Shown here: one piece after another, positions 24,501 to 36,500 of the stretch
How the letters are laid out: every line of letters starts with the position of its first letter
Numbering within the stretch: position 1 is the first letter of the stretch
DNA from: Cryptomeria japonica
Lineage: Eukaryota; Streptophyta; Pinopsida; Cupressales; Cupressaceae
Assembly (NCBI RefSeq): GCF_030272615.1
Contig: NC_081412.1
Location: 339,940,870 to 340,004,869 of the forward strand
Length of the DNA stretch: 64,000 bases
Reading direction: 5' to 3'
Translations under genes and position numbers: made by a program
The notes under the pieces: model-generated
Told to the model about the DNA's origin: nothing
The model's input: the letters and a program-made list of their open reading frames with translations, nothing else
Databases searched by the model: none

Positions 24501-27500
24501 ACCCCCCCTTATCTCTCCAAGGCATCAACTCGAGCGACATAACACTATAATATTAAATAATGCCATTCACCTTGTGAAAAACTCACCAAGACACCGAAAA
24601 AGGACACCAATCATGCTAAACACAACTAATATTGAAAGATGACAACTGATGCTAATAAACAAGCACTAACTAATAAGATACGTTCTTCCCCTTTTGGCCT
24701 GGGTCCGGGTCATGGTTCTTGCCCGGTCCTGGTTCTCCCCGGGTTCTCCCTGGATTCCTCCCAGGTCCTTCCCAGGTGGTCGGGTTCCCTGTGGGTGGAA
24801 CCTAAGTCGAACCCAGGAGAACCCGCGTGAACCAAGGCCCATGGATTCCCAAAAACAAGGCCCACTAGTCAAAAAACATTAAAAAACAATAAAAAAAAGA
24901 CTTTTTAAAATAGTTTTTTAATAATAAAACTCTAATTCTCCCCTTTATGACTTTTTAAAAAAGACTTTAAATTTGAATATTATCTTTTTTTGCAAATTAT
25001 GAATATGATATTAGACTTTAGTTATTAGTTTACTGATTAATTTGCGATATATGAATATTTATTGGCATTGGCAATTATGGATTTATCATTTATCATTTAT
25101 GTATGAAAAGTCACATTGTATATTTTATTTTTGTATGGATTGTATATATTGAACATATATATAATATATGTGTATATATATAATTAAAAAATATATATAT
25201 GTACAGACGAACCCGTACCCAAGAATTTATTTTTTTTGCCGAATCCGCGAATCCGTACCTGAATCCGAACCCGTACCTGAATCCGAACCCGAACCAGTAA
25301 CTTAGACTAACTATATATAGAAGTTTTTCTCCAAAGACTGAGGAGAACAAACCTAGAAAAACCCAGAAGACTAGTGCTGAAACGAGCACTTGCTATAAAT
25401 AGTAGTGTTCTCCAAGGACTGAGGAGAACAAACCCAGAAGATTAGTGTTGAAACGAGCACTTATTATAAATAGCGGTATTATCCAAGGGCTAATGTAATA
25501 TCCCCTTTTCTAGGCGACATGAGATGAGTAGGGGTTGACCTATCATTCAAGTTCCCGTAGGTCAATGGTATGGTTAGGGGACTCATTCTGAGAATCATGG
25601 AGCTTTGCAAGGGCTTTGTGAGCCGTTTTGGACCTTTAGACAACAGTTCCTACTTTTAAGGGAGGTCTCCTATTTTTTAGGGAGAATTGATAGTTGACTA
25701 AATGACCACGCCAGGGACCAGGGAGCAGAGCAGGATCCTTTTAAGCAGTTGCAGGTGTTTGGAGAGAGGTTCCTATTTTTAGGGTTAGTCCCCACTTTTT
25801 AGGAGGAACTGTTAGTTGCCCTACAGGACTCAGGCAGCATCAATGATCGCAATGCTTCAGTCGGAATTCAATTCTGAGTCCAGATTTGGATTTTATGAAT
25901 AGATTAGGAAATATTTTATTTCCTAAGTTGGATTAAATAAAATATAATAAAGTGAAATAATATAATCACTTTATATTAATAAAGTGGCCCCTTGGCACAT
26001 TTTCCTAGAAGTTATAACTTGAGGGTTATAACTAAAATATATGGCCACTTTTAATGAGGAATTAGACCCTCAATGGGTCAAACCACTTAGGGGAGCTATT
26101 TTTTTAATAAAAATAAACATTTTAACATGTTTTATGATGCCGAAAGTCCAACCCTAACCCCAAATTCGAATTAGGGTTTGAGGAATGTTAAAAGAGCATT
26201 TGGGAGTTCATTTAGGCATTATGTTGTTTGGAAATTTTCATTCTTCTTCTCTGCAATATTTTGCCATAGTAGGTACAGCAGTTTGGAGACCAAATTGGAG
26301 ACAAAAACCTTCGATTTTAGGCAGGTTGGATGATAACCCAGCCATTAATCCTTCTTCAGCACTCAGGAAAGATCAATTTTCAGGCCATTCAAGGGTCAAT
26401 TTATGTGGAATTTTGTATCAGGGTTAGTAATGACAATCAAAACTGAGCAATTTGCTCACACTTTTCAGCAAGTTTAATGCACATTCAAGTAAGCCGTACC
26501 ATTCCTAGGCCAGCCGTACCATTTTCAGCAGCCTAGGATTGCAAATAAATAAATAAGAAGGGTTTTGGAGCAGCTCTTGTTTGTGAAATTATTGTCAGGG
26601 AATAACTAAGGCAGATTTATGGTTAATTTGGTGAAACCCCAGCACATTTGGATAATATCAGCATATTAGAGAGGAGAGCGAAGCAATTTTGGTGATCTCT
26701 CCTGGCAAGATTTCAGAATAAGCTCCAGACCAGCCATTCTTCCATTAAATTGTTTTTGATAATTATTATTATGAAGAATAAAGCCCATTAGAGCTGTTGA
26801 TGCACATTGGGAGCTCCTGTAGCAGCAAATACATTCAATTAAGTCAATAAAGAAGCCCTCTGTTGAGACATGGACCAGCTAGGACTCGAACCTAGGACCT
26901 TCCATCGCTGCTGGAGTGCTCTACCACTGAGCTACTAGCCCCTCTTGGACCAGTCCATCGTCGGTTCGGGTGTGGCTTATTTCCAATACCAACACCCCCC
27001 CTTAAGCCACACCTCACGTGTGCTTGGGGCTCCTAGCCTGGACCTGGCTCTGATACCATGTTGAGACATGGACCAGCTAGGACTCGAACCTAGGACCTTC
27101 CATCGCTGCTGGAGTGCTCTACCACTGAGCTACTGGCCCCTCTTGGACCAGTTCATCGTCGGTCCGGGTGTAGCTTATTTCCAATACCAACACCTCTAGG
27201 CAAGGCGTTGGAGTCCTGGTAGGCCAATTTTATTATTTCTTGACATTTGCTAGTTGCTGTTAATAAATCAGACAATCTGAAATTTAGTTTCCAGTTAATT
27301 GTTTATGTATTATCAGTGTTATTCATTTACATTGTCAATTTTTCAAAGCATATATCTCAGAAAAACACAAAAAAAGCATAAAACTCCAAAAAACACACAT
27401 AAAAACCAAAACTCATACCGCTGGCCCAAGAAATCAGAATCAGAAAAATAGATCAGATTACTTCAACCAGAACTCAGCATCTTTCAGCTAAGGAAAACAA

Positions 27501-30500
27501 AATCCAAAAATCCTAGAAGAGTCGTACCGAAACGAGCACTTACTCTAAATAGAAATGTTCTCCAAGGATTAAGGAGAACAAACCCAAAAAAGCCTAGAAT
27601 GCTACCAAGAGCCTTGTCACCATCTAAAGCACCAACTGAACTCCAACCATCATAGGATTCCAAGAAAACCCACTAAATTAAGCGGACACTCACAAAAGAG
27701 GAATGCGTTAAAATGGGGACATTTCAAACTTTGGAGCTATGAAAAAGAATATCATAGACAACACTCACAATCCTTTAAATCCATCCATTTTATGGCTACT
27801 ATTTGAATGTTGCCAAGGATTCCCTTGTAAACTATTCTTAATCGGCCTTTCCAAGATTTTCTAGTTGCTAAAATTGGTTGTTGCTTCAAGTAAACCTTCC
27901 CACATGATTTTCAAGTATGGCTGGTAAAATCTTTTGATTTTGGATTGCTACGTTTGAAAATTAGGGAAAGAAATTTAACACATTTTGTTACAGAAAACAG
28001 AGGAGAGAGAAAGCAATAGATGCTAATAACATAATAGTAGTGACTAGTTTAAAAATTTTAAATAATAAGATGAAGAGAAAAAAACATCCATGTAATGATT
28101 TGGAGACAATCGGTGTAATTAAATGAATATACCCACAAGGATTTCCTCATGCCAATAATGGTTTGCAATATTGCAAAGCTCTCTCTAAAACATCAAGATT
28201 TGTGTAGTAATCCCCTTGTACATTGTACCCTTACAAAAAATTTGTATTTTGTCAATCTTATCAATTATAAACATCATTTTCCTAGCCTTGATGTGTTTGA
28301 AAGTGATCACTTCATATGTGTCATTCTATTGGTTTTTCTTACTAACCCCATAGGATCATCAATTCAAACACTCAAAGAGTCTTGGGATGCATTGGTCACA
28401 AGCCAATTTATTGCCATGTTGAAATCCTTTAACATGTGCCAAAGCAAAAGATGGTGAGTAACGGTGTATATGTGCATAAAGAAGATTGCAAGCATGCATC
28501 AACAAAGGAGCTAAAGACTTGCAAAAACATTCAAACAGTGTATTGCTAGTGTGCTGAAAATCTCAAGTGCACCAATACAAAGGATTAATATATTTCATTC
28601 ATCATGAGTAATGGCATCAACCTAGTAGTTGGCATTCACCTATACCCAAAAGTTCTCGAAAACTACAAAAAAAGAATCTAAATAAATGAAGGGGATGCAT
28701 TAGCTCTGAGGAACGGAAAAGAATAGAAAATACTTGCATAATAAAGGATGAGGCAAAGGTAATGTGAAGGCACACCTCAGAGATCACTAACGCACCATTA
28801 CAAGAGGGATAAAATCAAAAATTCTGAAGGATGAGGCAAAGGCAATGCACAAGATCACTGCCACACCATTCCAAGAGGTTACTACACCTAGCTAGTGGCA
28901 CACACCTTAGCAAAGAATTGAGTTTTTTTTTAAATCAGCAGTGCATTAGCACACGCCAATGAAGCAATATGTGCCTAAACAAAGAGATACAATTTTCTTT
29001 ATTGAAAATTTGAAACCACTACATGCTAGTTGTGCATGCCAAAGGTTGATGGTGTGCCAATACAAGGCATAAAATAGAGAAATATTGCTTAGAGTATTGG
29101 CACACATAAAGAAGAAAGGCGCACCTTTCCAAAAGGATTAAAATATGAAAGATAGTCAAGACAATCATGTCAAAAAGAGATAAGGAATGCACTTTAAAAG
29201 CATTCCAATTCTTTGGCATGCATAGGAGCATCAAGGTGTGGCAATGATGAAGAGTCTTCAAAATGCAAATGGGAAATCCAACATAGGTGCAACCATTGAA
29301 GCATAAATCGGGAAAAAATTGCAAAAATCACGACTAATCACAAAATGGTGGAATTCCCAATTTTTACCTTTAAACAATACGATTTTGTACTATTACTGTT
29401 CACCATCATTTATTATCAATTTTCTTGATTTCTTTGAATTTGATCGCCGCTTTTTTTAGTTTAATCACTGTGTTTTCAAATTTAACCATAGGTTATTTGA
29501 GTTTATGCGTTGGAGTGAGGGTTTTTCAAGTTTAACACATCAAAGTAAGGGTTTTCCAAGTTTAATACATAGGAGTGAGGGCTTTTCAAGTTTAGTGCGT
29601 CAAAGCAGGGGTTTTCTGCCATGACCCTCATATTTTCAGTTTTGCTATTTCATCAGAAGATTGCAAACACATTGAGAACATGGTAATTAATATTATTAGA
29701 GATGTAAACTAATTTTTTTATCAATCCTCAATACACAGCTTTTGTGGTGCAAAGCTAAGGGTTGTAATGAGCCATTGATGGACACACGTTAAAATATTTA
29801 GGGTTTGGTCTTGCCAGTAATCTGAAAGATATTTAAATTAGCAATATATTGTTGCTCAATTAGAGCCCTATCTTAACTATGTGGGTGCCCAATGGAATCT
29901 TTCAATTATTATTGTAGATGTTTGTTAAAAAGTCAAATATCTTTATATTTAGATTTTTTTAGGGGCCGCTCAAATGGCATCCTGGTAGTGAAGAACTTAA
30001 GAGAAATTAGACCCCAATTCTAGTGATTAAGTTTGCTTGCTGGGTGCTGGAAAACCAGACAGTAGACCCTCTTTTTAGTTTTCGTAACTGCTGTTTAGGT
30101 GTAGATTTTCTTCCAAGTTTAAGTTATTTTATTAGTTTATTTGTTGTGCTGATATTAGTCTATTCTTAGGCACCGCTGCTTTATTCTGGGCAGGCAACAG
30201 TCATATATATTTTTGGTTTTCTCCTGGATGAACAACAAACAAATATTTTTAGTTTTCTGCTTTATTTTGGATGGACAACATTAATATATTTTTTAATTTT
30301 TCTTTGAGATAAAGACATGTAAGAATAAGATTTTCTTTTGTTCTTTTAACACCCAAGTTGGAATCTCTAAGACCCTGGGCACACACTAGTTTGTATAAGA
30401 ACGGCAGAGCCAAAACTCAGACTAATAAAACATTCAGACAAGTGTTAATTTTTGAGTTCAGTCATTAAATATTTTTCTTGCACTTTTAGAAATTTGTGTA

Positions 30501-33500
30501 TTCAGGTTAAAGGCACTCCAATTGTGAGTTTGATTGGAGGTAAAGAAATTTCTTATTGTAAATGAGAAAATCCACACTTTCTTTAAGAGATGGTACCCCT
30601 TAACACTGCTTGTACTGAAATAGATAACCAATCACACTCCTTTCAATAATTAGATGATAGTGCTTATAGTTCCAACTAAATTTATCTCTATTATTTAATA
30701 CTACTTAATACTCTATATTTTATCCAATAAACCACTTGACCTCTCCTCATATTCGAAAAAATGACAAATCAAAATTCAATAATTACCTTCTATTTCTTAG
30801 AATAATATCTTTTATGTTTATTTAATGGTCAAGTATGTAATTTATTGTACATTTAGATAGTTTCTATTTTTCTTTAGTTTACGATTGTTTCTTAATAGAA
30901 ACATCATCTTCATGAATGCTATATGTACATATGAATTCTTTTAATAAAATCATCGCATTTCATGAACATGGTATCAGAGTGGGAAAGAAAATAATCTCAT
31001 TTTTCAAAAAAAAAATTTGAAAGAATTTTTTTAAAGAAATTTGAAAACCAATTTTTCTACTAAAAAAATTTCTTCCGAGTTTGCTTCTGGGCGGATATTC
31101 TTCTCTGAAAAATCGTGTTTTTGTTGGGTCGTTCTTCTTTTCCAAGGTCGGGTTTCTTTTACCCACGATTTTTGAAAAATTGTGTTCGAGGGTTTTTTGC
31201 GAGATTTTTTCTCGTGTGTTTTTTAACCCAATGGCGGCCCCCATGACAGTTTTTCTGTTTGTGGCTTTCCTTCACATTTGTACCTGCGATCCTCTACTCG
31301 CGATTTCCGCACCCCAACCTATGCGATGGATTTTTTACCGACGAGTCTCCAGCTCGCAACCTGCGACGAGTACAATTTCATTCTTCTACGTGCCACCTGT
31401 GCTGTGAGCATTTTGCGCTATCTCTGTTGTGGCACACACGAAAATCAAGCGTTTTCTTCTGCGTTTTTCGACGACCTGGGGTTTTGACTTTCAGCCGACT
31501 AGGGTTTTTTAAAAATCGTCAGATTTTTTGGTCGAAATAAAATTTAAACCACATATTCTTTATGGGTTTATTGCAAAGTTTTTTGGGTCTTCATCAGAAT
31601 ATTCTGGGTCTTCGAAAAATTTTACCTCAAGATTCGTGACAGTCATACTACGTATTTTTCGAAGTATGTACCTAATTCTACTTTTGTTTCTGCATTGGGA
31701 TCCATGCCCTGGATTTTGTTTTCATCTTCTCAAAATTTCTCATTTTTCGTGCCTCAAAAAGCATGCACAAAGGCATCATTAACCAACATCATGTTGGAGG
31801 GCAATCAGCGATTTAACAACAAAAATTACAACACATGGAAGTAGCGGATGATGACCATCTTTGAATACTGCCACCTTGATGATCTCGTTTTGGGAAAAGA
31901 GACTCGTCCTACCACAACTGGACTAGATCAGGATAAGGTTGACAAGTGCAATAGGGAAGCGATCATGCTTATCAAGCTTTTTGTTACTGATGATCAGCTG
32001 CCGCAAGCGCCATCCGGCAAGATAGCTACAGAGAAATGGACCATTCTAAAGGATCTCCATGAGACATCAGATAAAAACCGTGCTTTCTTTCTGAAAAACT
32101 AGCTATTTCCTATTATGATGGATGTATGTCCTTGTAGGAGCATCTGACAAAGATAAGGGACATTCGGGATCAGCTAGAACCCATTGGACGGAAAATCGAG
32201 GAAGAGGATATGGCAGTTATAACCCTAAAAAGTCTACCTAAATCCTATGAGCACTTCATAGAAACTCTCAACATTACTTCAACGAATGTTGATCTAAAAT
32301 TTCCAAAGTTGCACACCAAACTTCTCTAGCAGGACCGTTGAACAACAATTTGGTAGCAATGCCACTTCATCCTCCTCAAAGCAAGCATTCGCAGCCAAAT
32401 CCTTTCACATGGATAAAGGCAAATCTCAATCATGTCAGCAGAAAGGCTCCAATCAGCCTCAAGATAGCATGAAGAAGAAGAAGGTGCAAACTAATTATTG
32501 TCACAAATATGGCCACTTGATCAAAGATTGTCGGAAACAGATAGCTTCCGAACAACGAGAGCAGGGAGGGTCTCGGCCTAAGGCCAATGTCGAAGAGCAC
32601 TCTGAGCATAAAGAATCTGTATTCTACACTTTCATGGCGAAGCATCCTATAGATCATGTGAAATCTTCTGCTTGGTATATAGACTCTTGTACATCTCGAC
32701 ATTTCACTCACAGGCATGACTGGTTCACAGACTTCTCTCCTTACACCGATTCAGTCATTTTTGGAGGAGGTAAAGAGTATATTATCGTTGGTAAGGGCAA
32801 CGTTCAGATACAATCTGGAGGGAGGAATCTCATCTTCCTCAATGTATACTACATTTTTGACATGGAACTAAACATTCTCTCAGTGGGCCAAATTATGCGG
32901 CACTCTCCTCACCTTGATGTGGTATTCAGTTCCCACAAATGTTCGATTGTTGATCATGCGACACGCACTACTATGGCTATTGGCATCGAGGATCATGGTC
33001 TATACCAAAGAAACGGGACTTGGACTCGGCTCATACTCAGCAAGGCCGACTCGGACTCGAACTCGGGACTCGGCTCCAGACTTGGCTGGACTTGGGAAAG
33101 TGAAAAACTCAAGAAATTTAGAATTTTTTAAAGATTTAAAACTTGTTTCAAACACCCTTTATTGAATACACCTTAAAGACACAAAAACATCATCAAACTC
33201 GGCTCATTTGATTACATACACAAGTATACATCAATCACATAAGCATAAACGCAAATTGTAGCTGAAGAAAATAACAAACATAGATATATAAATGTTGTCA
33301 AATGTATACAATATTACAAAACTCATGGAATAAAAAATCCATGTCATCATATGATCATCATCAAATGTTTCATACAAATACCAAAGGTAAATAGTAAATA
33401 CTAAATACAACTACAAGTGTACAAGCCTATGGCACAGAGGGTCGTGCACCCTCTCGCCCTGGCCCCCTGCAAAGGCGTTTAAAGTAGGTCCTGGATGATT

Positions 33501-36500
33501 CAGCAGCCATAGTCGCTCCCCGTGGCACCATGCCATGCTCACCAACATCAGGAACAGTTGTGTCACTCTGAGTCTCAGTATTTCCTGTCTCTGCTCGTGC
33601 TCTCTGCTCCTCCTCTACCATGGCTACAGCCTCAACCTCTATATCTACTTGGTCGATCCAATCAATGTCATCATCACTAAGGACAGTTGTAAGAGTCCCA
33701 GGAGATGTTTGATTCTCATTGGCCCACTCTGCTTCAAGATCAACCTCATCTAGAATGATAGGAGAGATGTCAACTAATGCATTCTTTCTCATTCTCAGGC
33801 GGAGGTTGTAGTGAACAAAGACGAGATCATTCATCTTCTCCACAGATAATCTATTGCGCCTCTTGGAGTGTATGTGCTCAAACATACTCCAATTGTGCTC
33901 ACAACCTGATGCGCTGCATGGTTGGCTCAAGATGCGAATGGCCAACTTCTGAATATTTGGTGTCTCTGGGCCAAAAAAGTTCCACCAATGATCTGAGTTT
34001 GAAATGAGAAAAATAAATAAAATCAGTCTCACTCATGAACTCATTTAACAAGTTACAATATAGTATTGAATAAAACTAAAATTAAGCCTAACAATTTATT
34101 TTTACCTGGCATCATAGTTGTCCTACCATCTTTGGCGATAGGACGAGAGAAGGTCTCCCCTTGTGCATCTGAGAACATCTGTAGCTCTCGAAAAAGGTCT
34201 ATCTGAGAAGTACCAGCAGGTCCCATCTTCTCCATGATTGCATATAGCCCATTAAGGACCTCCACATCAACCTTGAAAGAAGGGATAAAACGAAATGCCG
34301 GATTCAGATAATAGGCTGCCGCATGGATGGGCCTATGAAGCTGATGATGCCATCTCCTATCAATGATCTCCCAAATGGGACCATACTTGCTCTCATCCAC
34401 TCGATAGACGAATCTGATGGCCTCCTTCGCCCTATCCATGCCCTCATATATATAGCCCATTGTGGGCTTATCTCCATCCGCAACTCGCAACAAAACCACC
34501 AAGGGCTTAACAAACTGCAAAATTGAAAATATTGTGTAATTTAGAAAAATGAGCAAATAAGAGAATACATATTACATATAATAAGTTATAAAACATGAAG
34601 TTAAATTGTAAAATTTATAAAAAAAAATTACCTTCACTATCTCATCACAAGGGACCCAAAAGCCTTGCTCATCAAAAATGCAGTCTGCCATATCTTTCCC
34701 TGCAGAGGTGGTAGCATAGGATGAGGAAGACCACTCCTCACCAACAATCATACGTCTCAAGGCAGACTTAGACCTAAGCATGGACTGCAATGTGAGGAAG
34801 TTTGTGGCAAATATTGTGATTCCTGGACGAGCTAACTCCTTCTGCTCTGTGTATTGTCTCATAAGAGCCAACACCCATGAATGATTATATACAAATTTGC
34901 AGACATTTCTTGCCCTTTCTACACATCTCTTCACCCATGGTATTTTTCCAATATCCTCCAACATGAGGTCAATGCAATGAGCAGCACGTGGAGTCCAAAC
35001 TATAGATGGGTGCCTCTCCATCAATAGTCTACCTGCAGCAACATAATTTGTTGCATTGTAAATTGTAATTAATGGAGGTACAAACTACAAGATAGTAATT
35101 AATTTGCAAACAAAATTAGTTTGTAATCAAAAGTTTACCCGCAGCAACATAATTTGCTGCATTGTCGGTCACCACCTGTACCACGTTCTCCTCACCCACA
35201 TCTTCAATCACCTCCTCTATCTGCTCACATAGGTAGGTGGCATTCTTGCAATGGGCGGAGGCATCAATGGACTTGGTGAAAACGGTGCCCCCTGAAATAA
35301 AAAAATAAAGCTAGGTCAATGATCATTCAATAAACCATTAAATAAAAAATAAAAAATTAAAGACTATATGAAACTAAAATTAATCAATCACCTGCAGAAG
35401 AAACAAGAAAATTAAGGAGAGTTCTATTTCTCCTATCCGTCCAACCATCAGTCATGATGGTGCAACCTTTAGTGCTCCATACCTAGCGTTGTTCATCTAA
35501 ATCCTTCTTCACATTATCCACCATTTGAGACAAAATGGGTCCCCTCAAATCACTCTCACTAGGGGCTTTGAACCCCGCCCCGCATATGGTAATGGCATCA
35601 ACCATTTCTTGCCAATAAGGAGACTTGTCGCAAACAAACTCAATGAGATAAGTTAAGTATAAAAATTAAAACAATCAGAGTTATCAAACATAAAAGTTAG
35701 TAAAACATTCACCTGGCTACAAAGAATGGAATACAGCTGTAGCTCCAAAACCTGCCAACTACCATTTTAGCAGCATCATGGACCTCCTTGTTCCAACCCA
35801 TGCCCTCAAGCGACGGTTGGGACCCAGGAGTAGTGCGAGGCACAAAGAAGGAATCCAACCTAGATTTACGAATCCTAGGTCCAATGCTAACACTCCCACT
35901 ACAACTACTAGTGCTAGGAACATGAGAAGTGGCGGTGGCACTGCCACTTATAGAAGCAGAAGCAAAAGCACCAGCAGTAGCAGTAGCAAACTGAGTGGGA
36001 CGATATGGAGGTAAGGAAGAAGGGCCTCCAACACAACCTAACTGTGTCCCTCTTCCTAAAAATGTCTCTCTCCCAATGGTCGCTCAATCCTCCTTTTGTT
36101 TCTTTTTCCTTTCAATTTCCTCAACCATTACATAACATTCACGTACGGCCTCAGGGACTGCTTTTAGGCATGGTCCGGCATCATGTCCACGCACACCAGC
36201 AATATGGTATTTCAGCCTATATATACCTCCATGGAATATTGTTTTGCAAAACATACATTTTGTTTGCCCCTTTCCTTGCCCTGGAAAATCCTCATGATAT
36301 TTCCAAGCAGGGTCCTTTCTAATGGGGGGTCTAGAAGCTGAAGTAGACATTTTAGGATAGTTTTGTGAAACTTGAAGTTGAGGCAAATAATAAAGTGAAG
36401 TTTGCTGCAATAAAACATTACAAATACAAATTAAAATTAATACATATTACATACATTCCAAAAAACTAAAGTAGGGTTTTACAAACCCTACTTTTAAAAA

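Larger units (their letters stand above)
26861..27192 (-). mobile_element. TRIM (miniature LTR element) with tRNA-like sequence in its LTRs
   Basis: Two 134-bp LTRs (26861-26994 and 27059-27192), differing at four positions, begin TGTTG and end CAACA. The internal part is only 64 bp. Read on the minus strand it starts with a tRNA-iMet primer-binding site, TGGTATCAGAGCCAGG (27058-27043), and ends with a polypurine tract, CTTAAGGGGGGG (27006-26995). This order fits an LTR retroelement and would not be expected of two tandem SINEs. A 4-bp CCTC repeats outside both ends. It codes for nothing and must depend on enzymes of other elements. It lies inside a solo LTR. Confidence 0.85.
25494..27486 (+). 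mobile_element. Gypsy-like solo LTR split by a TRIM
   Basis: It starts TGTAATATCCCC and ends CATCTTTCA with an exact 5-bp target duplication GCTAA (25489-25493 and 27487-27491). Without the nested TRIM it is about 1.66 kb. It shares end words and a tail phrase (ACACAAAAAA...AAACTCCAAAAA) with the solo LTR at 45359-46728, so both belong to one family. No internal coding domain remains, which implies LTR-LTR recombination. Confidence 0.8.

Noticed and set aside
26871-27140. Two functional tRNA-Ala genes
   Set aside because: Position 33 is C, the acceptor stem pairs poorly, and both copies sit inside LTRs with primer site and polypurine tract. Better explained as a captured Pol III promoter.
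29971-30090. Possible tRNA-headed SINE (GGGGCCGCTCAAATGGC...)
   Set aside because: An A-box-like start is present but no B box is found at the right distance.
31081-31540. Several overlapping frames of about 70-110 codons
   Set aside because: They lie in the untranslated leader between the Copia primer site and gag and overlap one another in different frames.
36084-36410. BED zinc-finger protein as a host gene
   Set aside because: It is continuous with DUF659 and dimerisation blocks, lies within terminal inverted repeats and an 8-bp duplication, and contains stops, so it is the hAT transposase.
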